A stretch of DNA of 8,185 nt from Clostridia bacterium (GCA_017501865.1 JAFVWD010000228.1:1-8185), one strand, 5' to 3'. Counted from the stretch's first letter, positions 1-6,983 are shown. Notes: a model not told the origin generated them from the sequence alone. Numbers and translations: made by a program.

Positions 1-218
1 CTACACCTGTTACAGCGGAAGCCTTTGCCTTAACCGCAGAAAACGATGCTTCTCCGGGATTTTATTTCGTATCTGTTGATGCAAACAGAAAAAAGCAGGT
101 TACAATATATTATCTTGTGGATGATGATATTGATTTTAATAATCTCTATTTAAAGGTAAATAATCTTTACACCCAAAACAAACGGGACACTTATTCATTA
201 TTACAGCTTGAATTTTAA
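1..218 (+). CDS. C-terminal fragment of an unrecognised protein (5' end outside window)
   Basis: The frame beginning at position 3 is open from the window edge to a TAA at 216-218 and gives 71 residues. The other two plus-strand frames hit stops within the first 80 bases. The peptide begins TPVTAEAFALTAENDA and ends YSLLQLEF. It has a short aromatic stretch (PGFYFVSVD), a basic patch (NRKKQ), a likely beta strand (VTIYYLV) and an acidic run (DDDIDFNN). I see no membrane segment, metal motif or family signature, so no function is proposed. The gene converges on the cysE end of the sulfur operon and is followed at once by a strong hairpin terminator, which supports a real gene end here. Coding is likely because the frame ends exactly at the terminator, but the identity is unknown. 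Confidence 0.6.
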   Translation, partial: TPVTAEAFALTAENDASPGFYFVSVDANRKKQVTIYYLVDDDIDFNNLYLKVNNLYTQNKRDTYSLLQLEF

Positions 219-237
219 AGCTCGCCCATAAAATTCA
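209..237. repeat. AT-rich inverted repeat over the stop codon of the left-edge gene
   Basis: TGAATTTTA (209-217) is the exact reverse complement of TAAAATTCA (229-237), with an 11-nt spacer. The left arm includes the last codons and most of the TAA stop of the plus-strand gene. It lies directly beside the GC-rich terminator hairpin. It may serve as the T-rich trailing part of that hairpin for transcripts coming from cysE, or it may be a weak hairpin of its own. The role is inferred. Confidence 0.5.
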
Positions 238-238
238 C

Positions 239-280
239 GGGGGCTTGCAGGTATAGTTCCTGCAAGCCCCTCTTTTGGTT
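239..280 (+). terminator. Rho-independent terminator of the left-edge plus-strand gene
   Basis: A perfect 12-bp stem is formed by GGGGCTTGCAGG (240-251) and CCTGCAAGCCCC (259-270), with a 7-nt loop. A G-T wobble at 239/271 can extend it. It is followed on the plus strand by the T-rich stretch TCTTTTGGTTT. It begins about 20 nt after the plus-strand stop codon. On the minus strand the same hairpin lies about 75 nt beyond the cysE stop and is followed by a weaker T stretch (GTGAATTTTA), so it may also end the sulfur operon, less efficiently. Confidence 0.85.
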
Positions 281-344
281 TATATAGCTTTATGTGTTCT
301 GAATTTTTAAAGATAATTTTCATTAATACTGACATTATGTAAAA

Positions 345-1211
345 CTATTTACCCTGATAGTAAACTGTCTGATTATCAGGAACAGATGTTGTAAGCCAGA
401 CGTTACCGCCGATAACGCAGTTGTTACCGATTTTTGTATCGCCACCCAGAATTGTTGCGTTTGCATAAATAACAACATTGTCGCCAATATCGGGATGACG
501 CTTTATATCCTTAATCGGATTACCGTCTGTGTCTACCTTAAAGCTTTTTGCACCCAAAGTAACACCCTGGTAAATTTTTACATGGTTTCCGATAGTCGTT
601 GTTTCTCCTATTACAATACCTGTACCGTGGTCTATAAAGAAATATTCACCTATTGTAGCACCCGCGTGAATATCAATACCCGTCTTTTCGTGAGCAAACT
701 CTGTCATAATTCTCGGAATAAGCGGTACTCTTAAATTATATAATTCGTGTGCTAATCTGAAAATAGATATTGCATAAAAGCCGGGGTAACAAATAAGTAC
801 CTCCTCACGGCACTTTGCCGCAGGGTCACCCTCATAAAGAGCTTCTATATCTTTTAAAAGCATCGTTTTCACTTCAGGTAATTGCTTTATAAATTTTTCG
901 CAGATTATTTCAGGTGAGCATACTAAATCTGTACCGTTAAATTCACAAGCACCTTTAATTACCTTTGCGAGTCGATTATAAATATTTAAAAGAAGCTCGG
1001 TTTGAGAAAGTACATTTTCACTACCCTCACTGTGTGTATAATAGTCAGGAAACAAAAATGACTGTAAATCTTTTATTACCTTTACAACCTCTTTTCTGTT
1101 GAGAATCATTGCTTCGCCATCAGAGGTTTTAATTTTTGATTTTTTATTTACAACATCCAAATTTTTTATGGTACTTGTTATAAGTTCCATATTATCGAGA
1201 AATTTATCCAT
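345..1211 (-). CDS. cysE: Serine O-acetyltransferase, EpsC-type
   Basis: Transfers acetyl from acetyl-CoA to L-serine, giving O-acetylserine, the substrate of CysK next door; cytoplasmic. The 288-residue product has an alpha-helical N-terminal half (about 1-170) and a C-terminal left-handed beta-helix of hexapeptide repeats (about 180-275). Family motifs are present: DIHAGATIG (180-188; the usual DIHPGA has Ala for Pro), the catalytic-site DHGTG with His195, RHP with His239, and GGNVW. The ATG at 1211 is chosen because AAAGGAG (1220-1226) lies 8 nt upstream. A TTG six codons earlier at 1229 would place that Shine-Dalgarno inside the gene. The protein ends shortly after the last repeat in VYYQGK. 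It therefore lacks the longer tail with C-terminal Ile that enterobacterial CysE uses to bind CysK. It is the last gene of the operon, 14 nt after cysK. Confidence 0.95.
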   Translation of the reverse strand: MDKFLDNMELITSTIKNLDVVNKKSKIKTSDGEAMILNRKEVVKVIKDLQSFLFPDYYTHSEGSENVLSQTELLLNIYNRLAKVIKGACEFNGTDLVCSPEIICEKFIKQLPEVKTMLLKDIEALYEGDPAAKCREEVLICYPGFYAISIFRLAHELYNLRVPLIPRIMTEFAHEKTGIDIHAGATIGEYFFIDHGTGIVIGETTTIGNHVKIYQGVTLGAKSFKVDTDGNPIKDIKRHPDIGDNVVIYANATILGGDTKIGNNCVIGGNVWLTTSVPDNQTVYYQGK

Positions 1212-1219
1212 TAAAAATT

Positions 1220-1226
1220 CTCCTTT
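1220..1226 (-). promoter_or_regulatory. Ribosome binding site that fixes the cysE start
   Basis: Read on the minus strand this is AAAGGAG, 8 nt before the ATG at 1211. Its end overlaps the TGA stop of cysK (1226-1228), so the two genes are probably translationally linked. It decides for the ATG over the in-frame TTG at 1229. Confidence 0.85.
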
Positions 1227-2152
1227 CAAGTAAACATTGATGTTGAAAGATATCTTTCACCCGTATCTGTTAAAAGAGCAACTATAGTTTTATTTTTATT
1301 TTCCGGTCTTTTTGCTACTGCCACAGCAGCAGAAAGAACTGCGCCCGATGAAATGCCGACTAACACACCCTCATTTTTTGCAACAAGTCTGCCAAACTTC
1401 AAAGCATCATCATCTTTTACATCTATAATTTCATCGTATACATTTCTGTCCAAAGTATCAGGAATAAAATTTGCACCGATTCCCTGAATACCGTGACTTC
1501 CGCTTTCACCCTTTGTTAAAAGCGGAGATTTTTCAGGTTCAACACCTATTATTTTTATATTATGATTTTTTTCCTTTAAAAATTTACCTGTACCTGAAAT
1601 TGTTCCGCCCGTTCCTATGCCTGCAATAAAAATATCAACATTTCCCTCAGTGTCTTCCCAAATTTCAGGACCTGTTGTTTCGTAGTGAGACAACGGGTTT
1701 GCTTTATTTGTAAATTGTCCTGCAATAATTGCCCCGGGGATTTCTTTTTTTAATTCCTCTGCTTTTTCTATAGCTCCGTTCATACCCTTACTGCCCTCAG
1801 TCAGCACTAACTCAGCACCGTAGCATGTCATAAGCTTCTGACGCTCAATACTCATAGTTTCAGGCATAACAATTATAACTCTGTAGCCCTTTGAAGCACC
1901 TATTGCCGCAAGACCTATACCCGTGTTACCGCTTGTCGGTTCAATTATTACTGAGTCCTCTTTCAATATGCCGTCCTTTTCTGCTTTTTCAATTATTGCC
2001 TTTGCAGGACGGTCTTTTGCACTACCCGTCGGGTTAAAGCTTTCTAATTTTGCTAAAACAGCCACCTCGAGCGAGAACTCGTCTTCAATATTATTAAGCC
2101 TTAAAAGTGGTGTATGTCCCACAAGCTCATCGATTTTTTGATATATTTTCAT
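1226..2152 (-). CDS. cysK: Cysteine synthase A (O-acetylserine sulfhydrylase)
   Basis: PLP enzyme that replaces the acetate of O-acetylserine with sulfide to make cysteine; cytoplasmic. The 308-residue product is the usual length for CysK. Landmarks: NPTGSAKDR with the PLP-binding Lys46 (the common form is NPGGSVKDR), the substrate-loop TSGNTG at 73-78, the phosphate-binding GTGGT at 180-184, HGIQGIGANFIP near 220-231, SSGA at 268-271, and GERYLST near the C terminus. The HGIQGIG segment favours cysteine synthase over cystathionine beta-synthase or threonine synthase. The start is the ATG at 2152, with an AAAGAAG (2161-2167) 8 nt upstream. A GTG at 2161 is also in frame but would have no spaced binding site. 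The gene sits 13 nt after the sialidase-like gene and 14 nt before cysE, whose product supplies its substrate. Confidence 0.96.
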   Translation of the reverse strand: MKIYQKIDELVGHTPLLRLNNIEDEFSLEVAVLAKLESFNPTGSAKDRPAKAIIEKAEKDGILKEDSVIIEPTSGNTGIGLAAIGASKGYRVIIVMPETMSIERQKLMTCYGAELVLTEGSKGMNGAIEKAEELKKEIPGAIIAGQFTNKANPLSHYETTGPEIWEDTEGNVDIFIAGIGTGGTISGTGKFLKEKNHNIKIIGVEPEKSPLLTKGESGSHGIQGIGANFIPDTLDRNVYDEIIDVKDDDALKFGRLVAKNEGVLVGISSGAVLSAAVAVAKRPENKNKTIVALLTDTGERYLSTSMFT

Positions 2153-2165
2153 ACCTGACACTTCT

Positions 2166-3638
2166 TTATTTTTTTAATTTATTTACAATGAATGACTTAA
2201 ATATGTCAAATCCCTCTATGCCCTTTTCATTAACCTTGAGCTCATCAAAGGAATATCTTACCAAAGAAAGCTCTGCCTTGTCACTTTCATACAAATCAAC
2301 AATTGAGCCGTCAGAAAGCTCTGTTATACATGAGTAAACAAAGCTGTATGGATTAAGAGTGCTTGTGACATTTTTTCTGTAGCGCCATTCTACAGTATTA
2401 TCATTATTCACAATTCCGACCTTTATAGTACCTAATTTTCTTATTTTTTCAGTCGGATATGAAATAATTATAACCTTCTTGCCGTTTATTTCCTTACTGT
2501 AGTTAATCACCGAAAATTGGCAGTTACTGCAATATGACAAGCCCTTATCGAGCTTGTATGCGCCCCATGTTTCACCGCCATCTGTACTGTCGCAATAGCT
2601 TATATAACCCGCTGTGTTTCTTGAATACATTCTTAAAACACCGTCATTTAATAAAACAAACTGTGTTTCTGAGCTTTTACCTGCAGCTCCAACCTCTTTT
2701 GCTTTTTTAGAGCGGTGCCACACTTCTCCGTCATCGGAATAAATGGCACTTGTATATTCTTTACCATCGTTGTTATCATAAACAGCAAAAATTATTCTGT
2801 TTTTACCGTTAAAATTGAATGAATATCCTCTTCCCGGTGCAAAGCCTGTAAATCCCTTTGAATTAATTTCTATATTTAAAATTCTTCCGTCAGACCAGGT
2901 TTCGCCATTATCAAAGCTTTTCTTTACCCATAAATAATATGTCGGATAAAGCTTTATGGGTGAATATGCATAAAACAAATTAGCCGTGATATCCTTATCA
3001 CTTAATTCCCCGTCCTTTTTCATCTGCTTTATTAATACAGGCTCATACTTATCACCTGTCTTTTTATAAACTGCATAAGCCTTATCAACATAATAATTTT
3101 CATAAATTTCATTGTTCTCAAATTTCCTTACTGCAGCAAAGCCGTCTTCGGCAAAATCATCTACAAAATAAGGATAATTATCTTTATTAAGCTTTGTGCT
3201 TTCTGCTTTGCTGTAAGAGCTTCTGTCACAAACAGCTAATTTACCGTCTATAAAGCCGTTCTCCTTACCATAAGTACCTGCACTCCAAAGACCCATATAT
3301 GCAGGACACGCGTCGCACATATGGTAAATTGTACCGTCCTCAGCCTGAACAACTGCCGAATCCACAAATGAAGCAGATGTAGGTATAGCTTTATTGTGAT
3401 CGAAGAATTCCATATCATCAAAAGCATTGACAAATTTGGGCTCGGACCAGGTTTCACAGTTATCATCAGAATAACGATATCCGACATCTACATTTGCCGG
3501 ATCATCGGTACCATTGCCGTATCTTACATCGGCACAAGCTAAAACTCTGCCGTTTTTCAGTGTAATAATAGCCGGTATTCTGAAAAGCTTGCTGTCAAAA
3601 GTACCGCTCTCATAAGGATTTTTAACATTTAACGACAT
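2166..3638 (-). CDS. GH33 family sialidase-like protein (BNR/Asp-box beta-propeller), no signal peptide
   Basis: Predicted exo-alpha-sialidase, releasing terminal sialic acid from glycans, 490 residues. Seen: the FRIP motif with Arg20; the segment DVRYGNGTDDP with Asp45 as likely acid/base; SSETQ with Glu324; MYSRN with Arg340; SYPTEKIR with Arg400; and VYSCITELSDG with Tyr435 as likely nucleophile. These match the Arg triad, Asp, Glu and Tyr of GH33, and the order and spacing agree with what I recall of Clostridium perfringens NanI. Asp boxes occur at 57-64 (Gly replaced by Cys), 241-248 (canonical), 300-307 (degenerate) and 351-358 (canonical). Residues about 125-235 look like an inserted domain. 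There is no hydrophobic N terminus, lectin domain or sortase signal, so it appears cytoplasmic. The ATG at 3638 is chosen for its AAAAGGAG 7 nt upstream; an earlier in-frame start at 3731 would run 80 nt into metH. The location between metH and cysK is unexpected. The family call is firm, the substrate is not. Confidence 0.88.
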   Translation of the reverse strand: MSLNVKNPYESGTFDSKLFRIPAIITLKNGRVLACADVRYGNGTDDPANVDVGYRYSDDNCETWSEPKFVNAFDDMEFFDHNKAIPTSASFVDSAVVQAEDGTIYHMCDACPAYMGLWSAGTYGKENGFIDGKLAVCDRSSYSKAESTKLNKDNYPYFVDDFAEDGFAAVRKFENNEIYENYYVDKAYAVYKKTGDKYEPVLIKQMKKDGELSDKDITANLFYAYSPIKLYPTYYLWVKKSFDNGETWSDGRILNIEINSKGFTGFAPGRGYSFNFNGKNRIIFAVYDNNDGKEYTSAIYSDDGEVWHRSKKAKEVGAAGKSSETQFVLLNDGVLRMYSRNTAGYISYCDSTDGGETWGAYKLDKGLSYCSNCQFSVINYSKEINGKKVIIISYPTEKIRKLGTIKVGIVNNDNTVEWRYRKNVTSTLNPYSFVYSCITELSDGSIVDLYESDKAELSLVRYSFDELKVNEKGIEGFDIFKSFIVNKLKK

Positions 3639-3645
3639 AATAACT

Positions 3646-3653
3646 CTCCTTTT
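3646..3653 (-). promoter_or_regulatory. Ribosome binding site that fixes the sialidase-like start
   Basis: On the minus strand this reads AAAAGGAG, 7 nt before the ATG at 3638, and overlaps the TAA stop of metH (3652-3654). It is one of the strongest binding sites in the operon. This suggests the gene is actively translated and not a passenger remnant. Confidence 0.85.
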
Positions 3654-6009
3654 AATTAAAAAATTTTTTAACAATATCTGCAGCCTCTTTTGCATCCTTA
3701 GCATAGAAATCTGCCCCGATTTTTTTCGCATATTCCGGAGTTAAAACTGCTCCTCCGACCATTACTTTACACTCTGCACCTTTCTTTTTCAAAAGCGCTA
3801 TTGTTTCTTCCATTGCTCCGAGTGTCGTTGTCATAAGTGCAGAAAGTCCCACTAATTCTGCATTATATTCCTTTTGTGCATCAACTACTTTTTGCGGTTC
3901 TACATCCTTACCCAAATCTATTACTGTATAACCGTAGTTTTCAAGCACCGTTTTAACTATATTTTTTCCTATATCGTGAACATCGCCTTTTACTGTGGCA
4001 ATAATTACAGTGCCCTTGCTTTCTCCTTCAGCTCCGGACTCCTTCATTTTAGCTTTTATAACCTCAAAGCAAGCACCCGCAGCCTCTGCAGAAAGAATAA
4101 GCTGTGGTAAAAAAAGCTTGCCTTTTTCAAACTCCGCACCTATTTTATCAAGTGCCGGAATAAGCATATCATTTATTATTTCGTTACACTGTTTTTCTGC
4201 AAGAAGCTTTTCTGTAATTTTCACAGCCTCTTCAGAAAGACCTTTTTCTACCGCTTCACTCAATGATATTTCCTTATGACTTGTTAAAACAGCTGTTTCG
4301 GTATTCGCCGCACTTGCAATGTATTCCGAACAGTTTTCATCAATTTCCTTTAACACCTTATATGCTCTGATTGCACCCGACATACTTTCTGTATTAGGGT
4401 TAATAATCGGTAAATCGAGGCCGTTTTCCAGTGCAAGTGTTAAAAATGCAGTATTTATAATTTCTCTTTTAGGTAATCCGAATGATATATTTGAAACACC
4501 TAAAACAGTCTTTACGTTTAATTTTTCTTTTACTGCTTTCAGGGCATTCAGCGTACATTTTGCAGATGAACCGTTTGCAGAAACCGTGAGTGTCAGACAA
4601 TCAATATAAACATCGTCCTTTTTTATACCTTCCTTTTCTGCCCTTGCAACAATTTTTTCTGCTAATTGCACTCTGCCCTCAGCTTTTTCGGGAATTCCGT
4701 TTTCATCGAGTGTCAAGCCTACAACTGAAGCTCCGTATTTTTTTACTATAGGTAAAATTTCATTCAGGCTTTTTTCCTCTGCATTTACAGAGTTCACAAT
4801 CGCCTTACCTGTATAAACTCTTAATGCCGCCTCTATAACCTCAGGATTTGTACTGTCTATTTGCAACGGTACAGAAACAGTAGCCTGCAAAGCCTTAATA
4901 ACTTTTACCATCATTTCCTTTTCATTGATTCCTGTGTGGCCTACATTTACATCGAGTATATCTGCCCCGGCACTTACTTGTTCAAGACCCTGATTTACAA
5001 TATAATCAATATCATTATTCTGAAGTGCTTCCTTGAATTTCTTTTTGCCTGTGGGGTTGATTCTCTCTCCGATTATTCTCGGCTCTTCAAGTGTCACCGC
5101 TTTACCCGTACCCGAAATCGCATTTTTTGTTACAGGTGACTGTTCCTTAGTCACATTTTCTAAGGTTGATTTTAATTCCTTAATAAATCCGGGTGTTGTA
5201 CCGCAACAGCCGCCTAAAAGCTTGGCCCCTTTTTTGTAGTACTCCTTCATTATTTCCGAAAAGCCTTCGCTCGTTTCAGAATACTCATTTGTTTCAGGGT
5301 CAGGGAGCCCCGCGTTCGGCTTCACTATTACAGGAACAGTTGAATACTCTAAAATTTCTTCAACTATTTTTTCTAATTTATCAGGTCCTAACGCGCAGTT
5401 TACACCAACTGCCGAAACACCGAGAGAAGTCAATGCCAGAACTGCAGCGCCCGGGGTATTTCCGTTCATAGTGGTTCCGTTTTCATTAAAGCTCAATGAT
5501 GCTGTAACGGGGAGTGAGGTGTTTTCCTTAGCCGCTAAAAGAGCAATTCTTGCCTCTCTCAAATCTGTAAAGGTTTCAAGACAAATTACATCTGCTCCGT
5601 ATTTTTCGCCGCAAATCACAATTTCTTTAAAAGCATCATAAGCCTCTTCGTAGGTTATATCCCCTACAGGCTCCAATATTTTACCCAAGGTGCTCACATC
5701 AAGACCTACTAATACTTCTGTGTTTTCAACAGCCTCTTTTGCAAGCTTCAATGCCTGTTCAATTGCTTCTTCTACAGTTTTTCCTTTACCCTGTAATTTA
5801 TAACGGTTGGCGCTGAAAGTGTCTGCCATTATTATATCTGAACCTGCATCCACGTAAGAACGATGTATCGCTTTAACATCATCCGGTCTCATAAATACAG
5901 ACAAGGCAGAATCCTCTTCTGCTGTTTTACCGCGTTTAATAAGCTCTGTTCCGAATCCGCCGTCTAATAGAACAAAATCTTTTTTTAAAAGCTCTGAAAA
6001 AGTAATCAT
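3652..6009 (-). CDS. metH: Cobalamin-dependent methionine synthase, short form without activation domain
   Basis: Transfers methyl from 5-methyl-tetrahydrofolate through cobalamin to homocysteine, giving methionine; cytoplasmic. The 785 residues hold three parts. The homocysteine-binding barrel (about 1-285) has zinc ligands Cys205 (VNC), Cys268 and Cys269 (GGCCG). The pterin-binding barrel (about 308-560) has GERINPTGKKKF and DVNVG. The cobalamin cap plus Rossmann module (about 580-785) has FLPQL, DVHDIGKN with the cobalt-ligand His678, SAL at 723-725 and VGGA at 751-754. The protein stops right after the B12 domain. Full-length E. coli-type MetH is about 1,200 residues and continues into an AdoMet-dependent reactivation domain; here it resembles the short Thermotoga/clostridial form, which needs a separate activation protein. 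None is in this window. The ATG lies 2 nt after the metF stop, with a weak AAAGGGA 11 nt upstream, pointing to translational coupling with metF. Confidence 0.95.
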   Translation of the reverse strand: MITFSELLKKDFVLLDGGFGTELIKRGKTAEEDSALSVFMRPDDVKAIHRSYVDAGSDIIMADTFSANRYKLQGKGKTVEEAIEQALKLAKEAVENTEVLVGLDVSTLGKILEPVGDITYEEAYDAFKEIVICGEKYGADVICLETFTDLREARIALLAAKENTSLPVTASLSFNENGTTMNGNTPGAAVLALTSLGVSAVGVNCALGPDKLEKIVEEILEYSTVPVIVKPNAGLPDPETNEYSETSEGFSEIMKEYYKKGAKLLGGCCGTTPGFIKELKSTLENVTKEQSPVTKNAISGTGKAVTLEEPRIIGERINPTGKKKFKEALQNNDIDYIVNQGLEQVSAGADILDVNVGHTGINEKEMMVKVIKALQATVSVPLQIDSTNPEVIEAALRVYTGKAIVNSVNAEEKSLNEILPIVKKYGASVVGLTLDENGIPEKAEGRVQLAEKIVARAEKEGIKKDDVYIDCLTLTVSANGSSAKCTLNALKAVKEKLNVKTVLGVSNISFGLPKREIINTAFLTLALENGLDLPIINPNTESMSGAIRAYKVLKEIDENCSEYIASAANTETAVLTSHKEISLSEAVEKGLSEEAVKITEKLLAEKQCNEIINDMLIPALDKIGAEFEKGKLFLPQLILSAEAAGACFEVIKAKMKESGAEGESKGTVIIATVKGDVHDIGKNIVKTVLENYGYTVIDLGKDVEPQKVVDAQKEYNAELVGLSALMTTTLGAMEETIALLKKKGAECKVMVGGAVLTPEYAKKIGADFYAKDAKEAADIVKKFFN

Positions 6010-6011
6010 AA

Positions 6012-6872
6012 TTATAAAAGTCCCTTTATACTTTCAGTTATTTTTCTTGCTATATACGGATTGTTCATTGTGTAAATATGAACACCGTCAACACCATTTG
6101 AGATTAAATCCACAATCTGGTCTATTGCATAGGCAATGCCCGCGTCAACAAGCGCTTCAGGTCTTGACTCATATTTCTGAATCATTTTCACAAATTTCTG
6201 CGGAAGACTCGCACCGCACATTGTTACCATTCTTTCAATCTGGTTTTTATTAGTAACAGGCATAATTCCTGCACACATAGGTACACCTATTCCTGCAATT
6301 TCACACTTTTCCCTGAAATCATAGAAATACTTATTATCAAAGAACAACTGTGAAACCAAAGTTTCTGCACCGCATTCTACTTTATTCTTTAAATTCAATA
6401 TATCTGCCTTGGGGGACTCAGCCTCAGAATGTGTTTCAGGATAGCACGCACCGGATATACCAAAATTACCGTTTTCTTTAATATAAGTAACTAAGTCACT
6501 TGCATATTTAAAATCTGTTTTAGGCTCAATTTCAGGTATTCTGTCGCCTCGTAATGCCAGAATATTTTCAATATTATTATCCTTAAGCTCCTTCAACACC
6601 CTGTCAACATCCTCTTTTTCGCTGTTAACACATGTTAAATGCGCCATACTTTCAATACCATATTTATTCTTAATAAGTGATGCAATGTCGCAAGTAAAAT
6701 TATTAACCGCACTACCGCCTGCTCCATATGTTACACTTATATAGTCGGGATTTAAATCCTTTAGCTCATCAATTGCCTTGTAAACTGTTTCGACACCGCT
6801 TGTTTTTTTCGGTGGAAATACTTCAAAAGATAAAACTGTTCTGTCCTGTTTATATAGTTCTTTGATTTTCAC
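6012..6872 (-). CDS. metF: 5,10-methylenetetrahydrofolate reductase
   Basis: Flavoenzyme that reduces 5,10-methylene-THF to 5-methyl-THF, the methyl donor for MetH encoded next in the operon. The 286-residue product is a single TIM-barrel MTHFR of normal bacterial length without the eukaryotic regulatory domain. Motifs: SFEVFPPK with the conserved catalytic Glu17, VTYGAGGS at 47-54, AHLTC at 77-81, LALRGD at 105-110, ACYPETH near 142-148, SQLFFD at 174-179, GIMPVTN near 202-208 and HIYTMNN near the C terminus. The start is a GTG at 6872 with TAGGTG 5 nt upstream; no better ATG lies close by. It is the first gene of the operon, directly behind a recognisable promoter. Confidence 0.96.
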   Translation of the reverse strand: MKIKELYKQDRTVLSFEVFPPKKTSGVETVYKAIDELKDLNPDYISVTYGAGGSAVNNFTCDIASLIKNKYGIESMAHLTCVNSEKEDVDRVLKELKDNNIENILALRGDRIPEIEPKTDFKYASDLVTYIKENGNFGISGACYPETHSEAESPKADILNLKNKVECGAETLVSQLFFDNKYFYDFREKCEIAGIGVPMCAGIMPVTNKNQIERMVTMCGASLPQKFVKMIQKYESRPEALVDAGIAYAIDQIVDLISNGVDGVHIYTMNNPYIARKITESIKGLL

Positions 6873-6903
6873 AAAAACACCTACCCCGATTTTAATACTG
6901 TTT

Positions 6904-6932
6904 AGTATAACACAGATTCTCTGAGATTTCCA
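6904..6932 (-). promoter_or_regulatory. Sigma-A promoter of the metF-metH-sialidase-cysK-cysE operon, extended -10
   Basis: On the minus strand a TGGAAA -35 (6927-6932, 4 of 6 consensus bases) is separated by 17 nt from a TATACT -10 (6904-6909, 5 of 6). TG at 6911-6912 forms an extended -10. The expected transcription start is near 6897, giving a leader of only about 25 nt before the GTG of metF. It lies downstream of the terminator of the preceding gene pair. No other good promoter was seen in the gaps between the five genes. Confidence 0.7.
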
Positions 6933-6943
6933 TATTTTCGAAC

Positions 6944-6983
6944 AAAAAATAAAGTGATGCCAAGCCTCCGACTTTACATCACT
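6944..6983 (-). terminator. Rho-independent terminator after the acyltransferase gene
   Basis: On the minus strand AGTGATG (6977-6983) pairs with CATCACT (6953-6959). Inner AAG/CTT pairing closes a 7-nt loop, with one wobble and one mismatch between the two stem parts. The run TTTATTTTTTG follows. It begins 12 nt past the acyltransferase stop codon, so it separates the lipid gene pair from the sulfur operon. The plus strand beyond 6983 is also T-rich, but no plus-strand gene arrives there. Confidence 0.8.

Noticed and set aside
272..344. Possible small RNA or extra gene between the terminator hairpin and cysE
   Set aside because: The stretch is AT-rich without an open frame that has a ribosome binding site, and without a clear promoter or hairpin.
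495..734. Plus-strand open frame opposite cysE, and similar plus-strand frames opposite cysK, metH and metF
   Set aside because: They lie entirely or mostly antisense to well-identified genes, show no family motifs, and are explained by the codon use of the opposite strand.
1209..1229. TTG start for cysE at 1229, giving six extra residues and a 4-nt overlap with cysK
   Set aside because: The AAAGGAG at 1220-1226 would fall inside the coding sequence, whereas it is ideally placed 8 nt before the ATG at 1211.
2153..2161. GTG start for cysK at 2161
   Set aside because: It has no spaced ribosome binding site, since AAAGAAG directly abuts it; the ATG at 2152 has the right spacing and gives the typical CysK N terminus.
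3639..3731. Longer N terminus for the sialidase-like protein starting at 3731
   Set aside because: It would overlap metH by 80 nt, the extra residues do not resemble GH33 sequence, and a strong ribosome binding site precedes the ATG at 3638.
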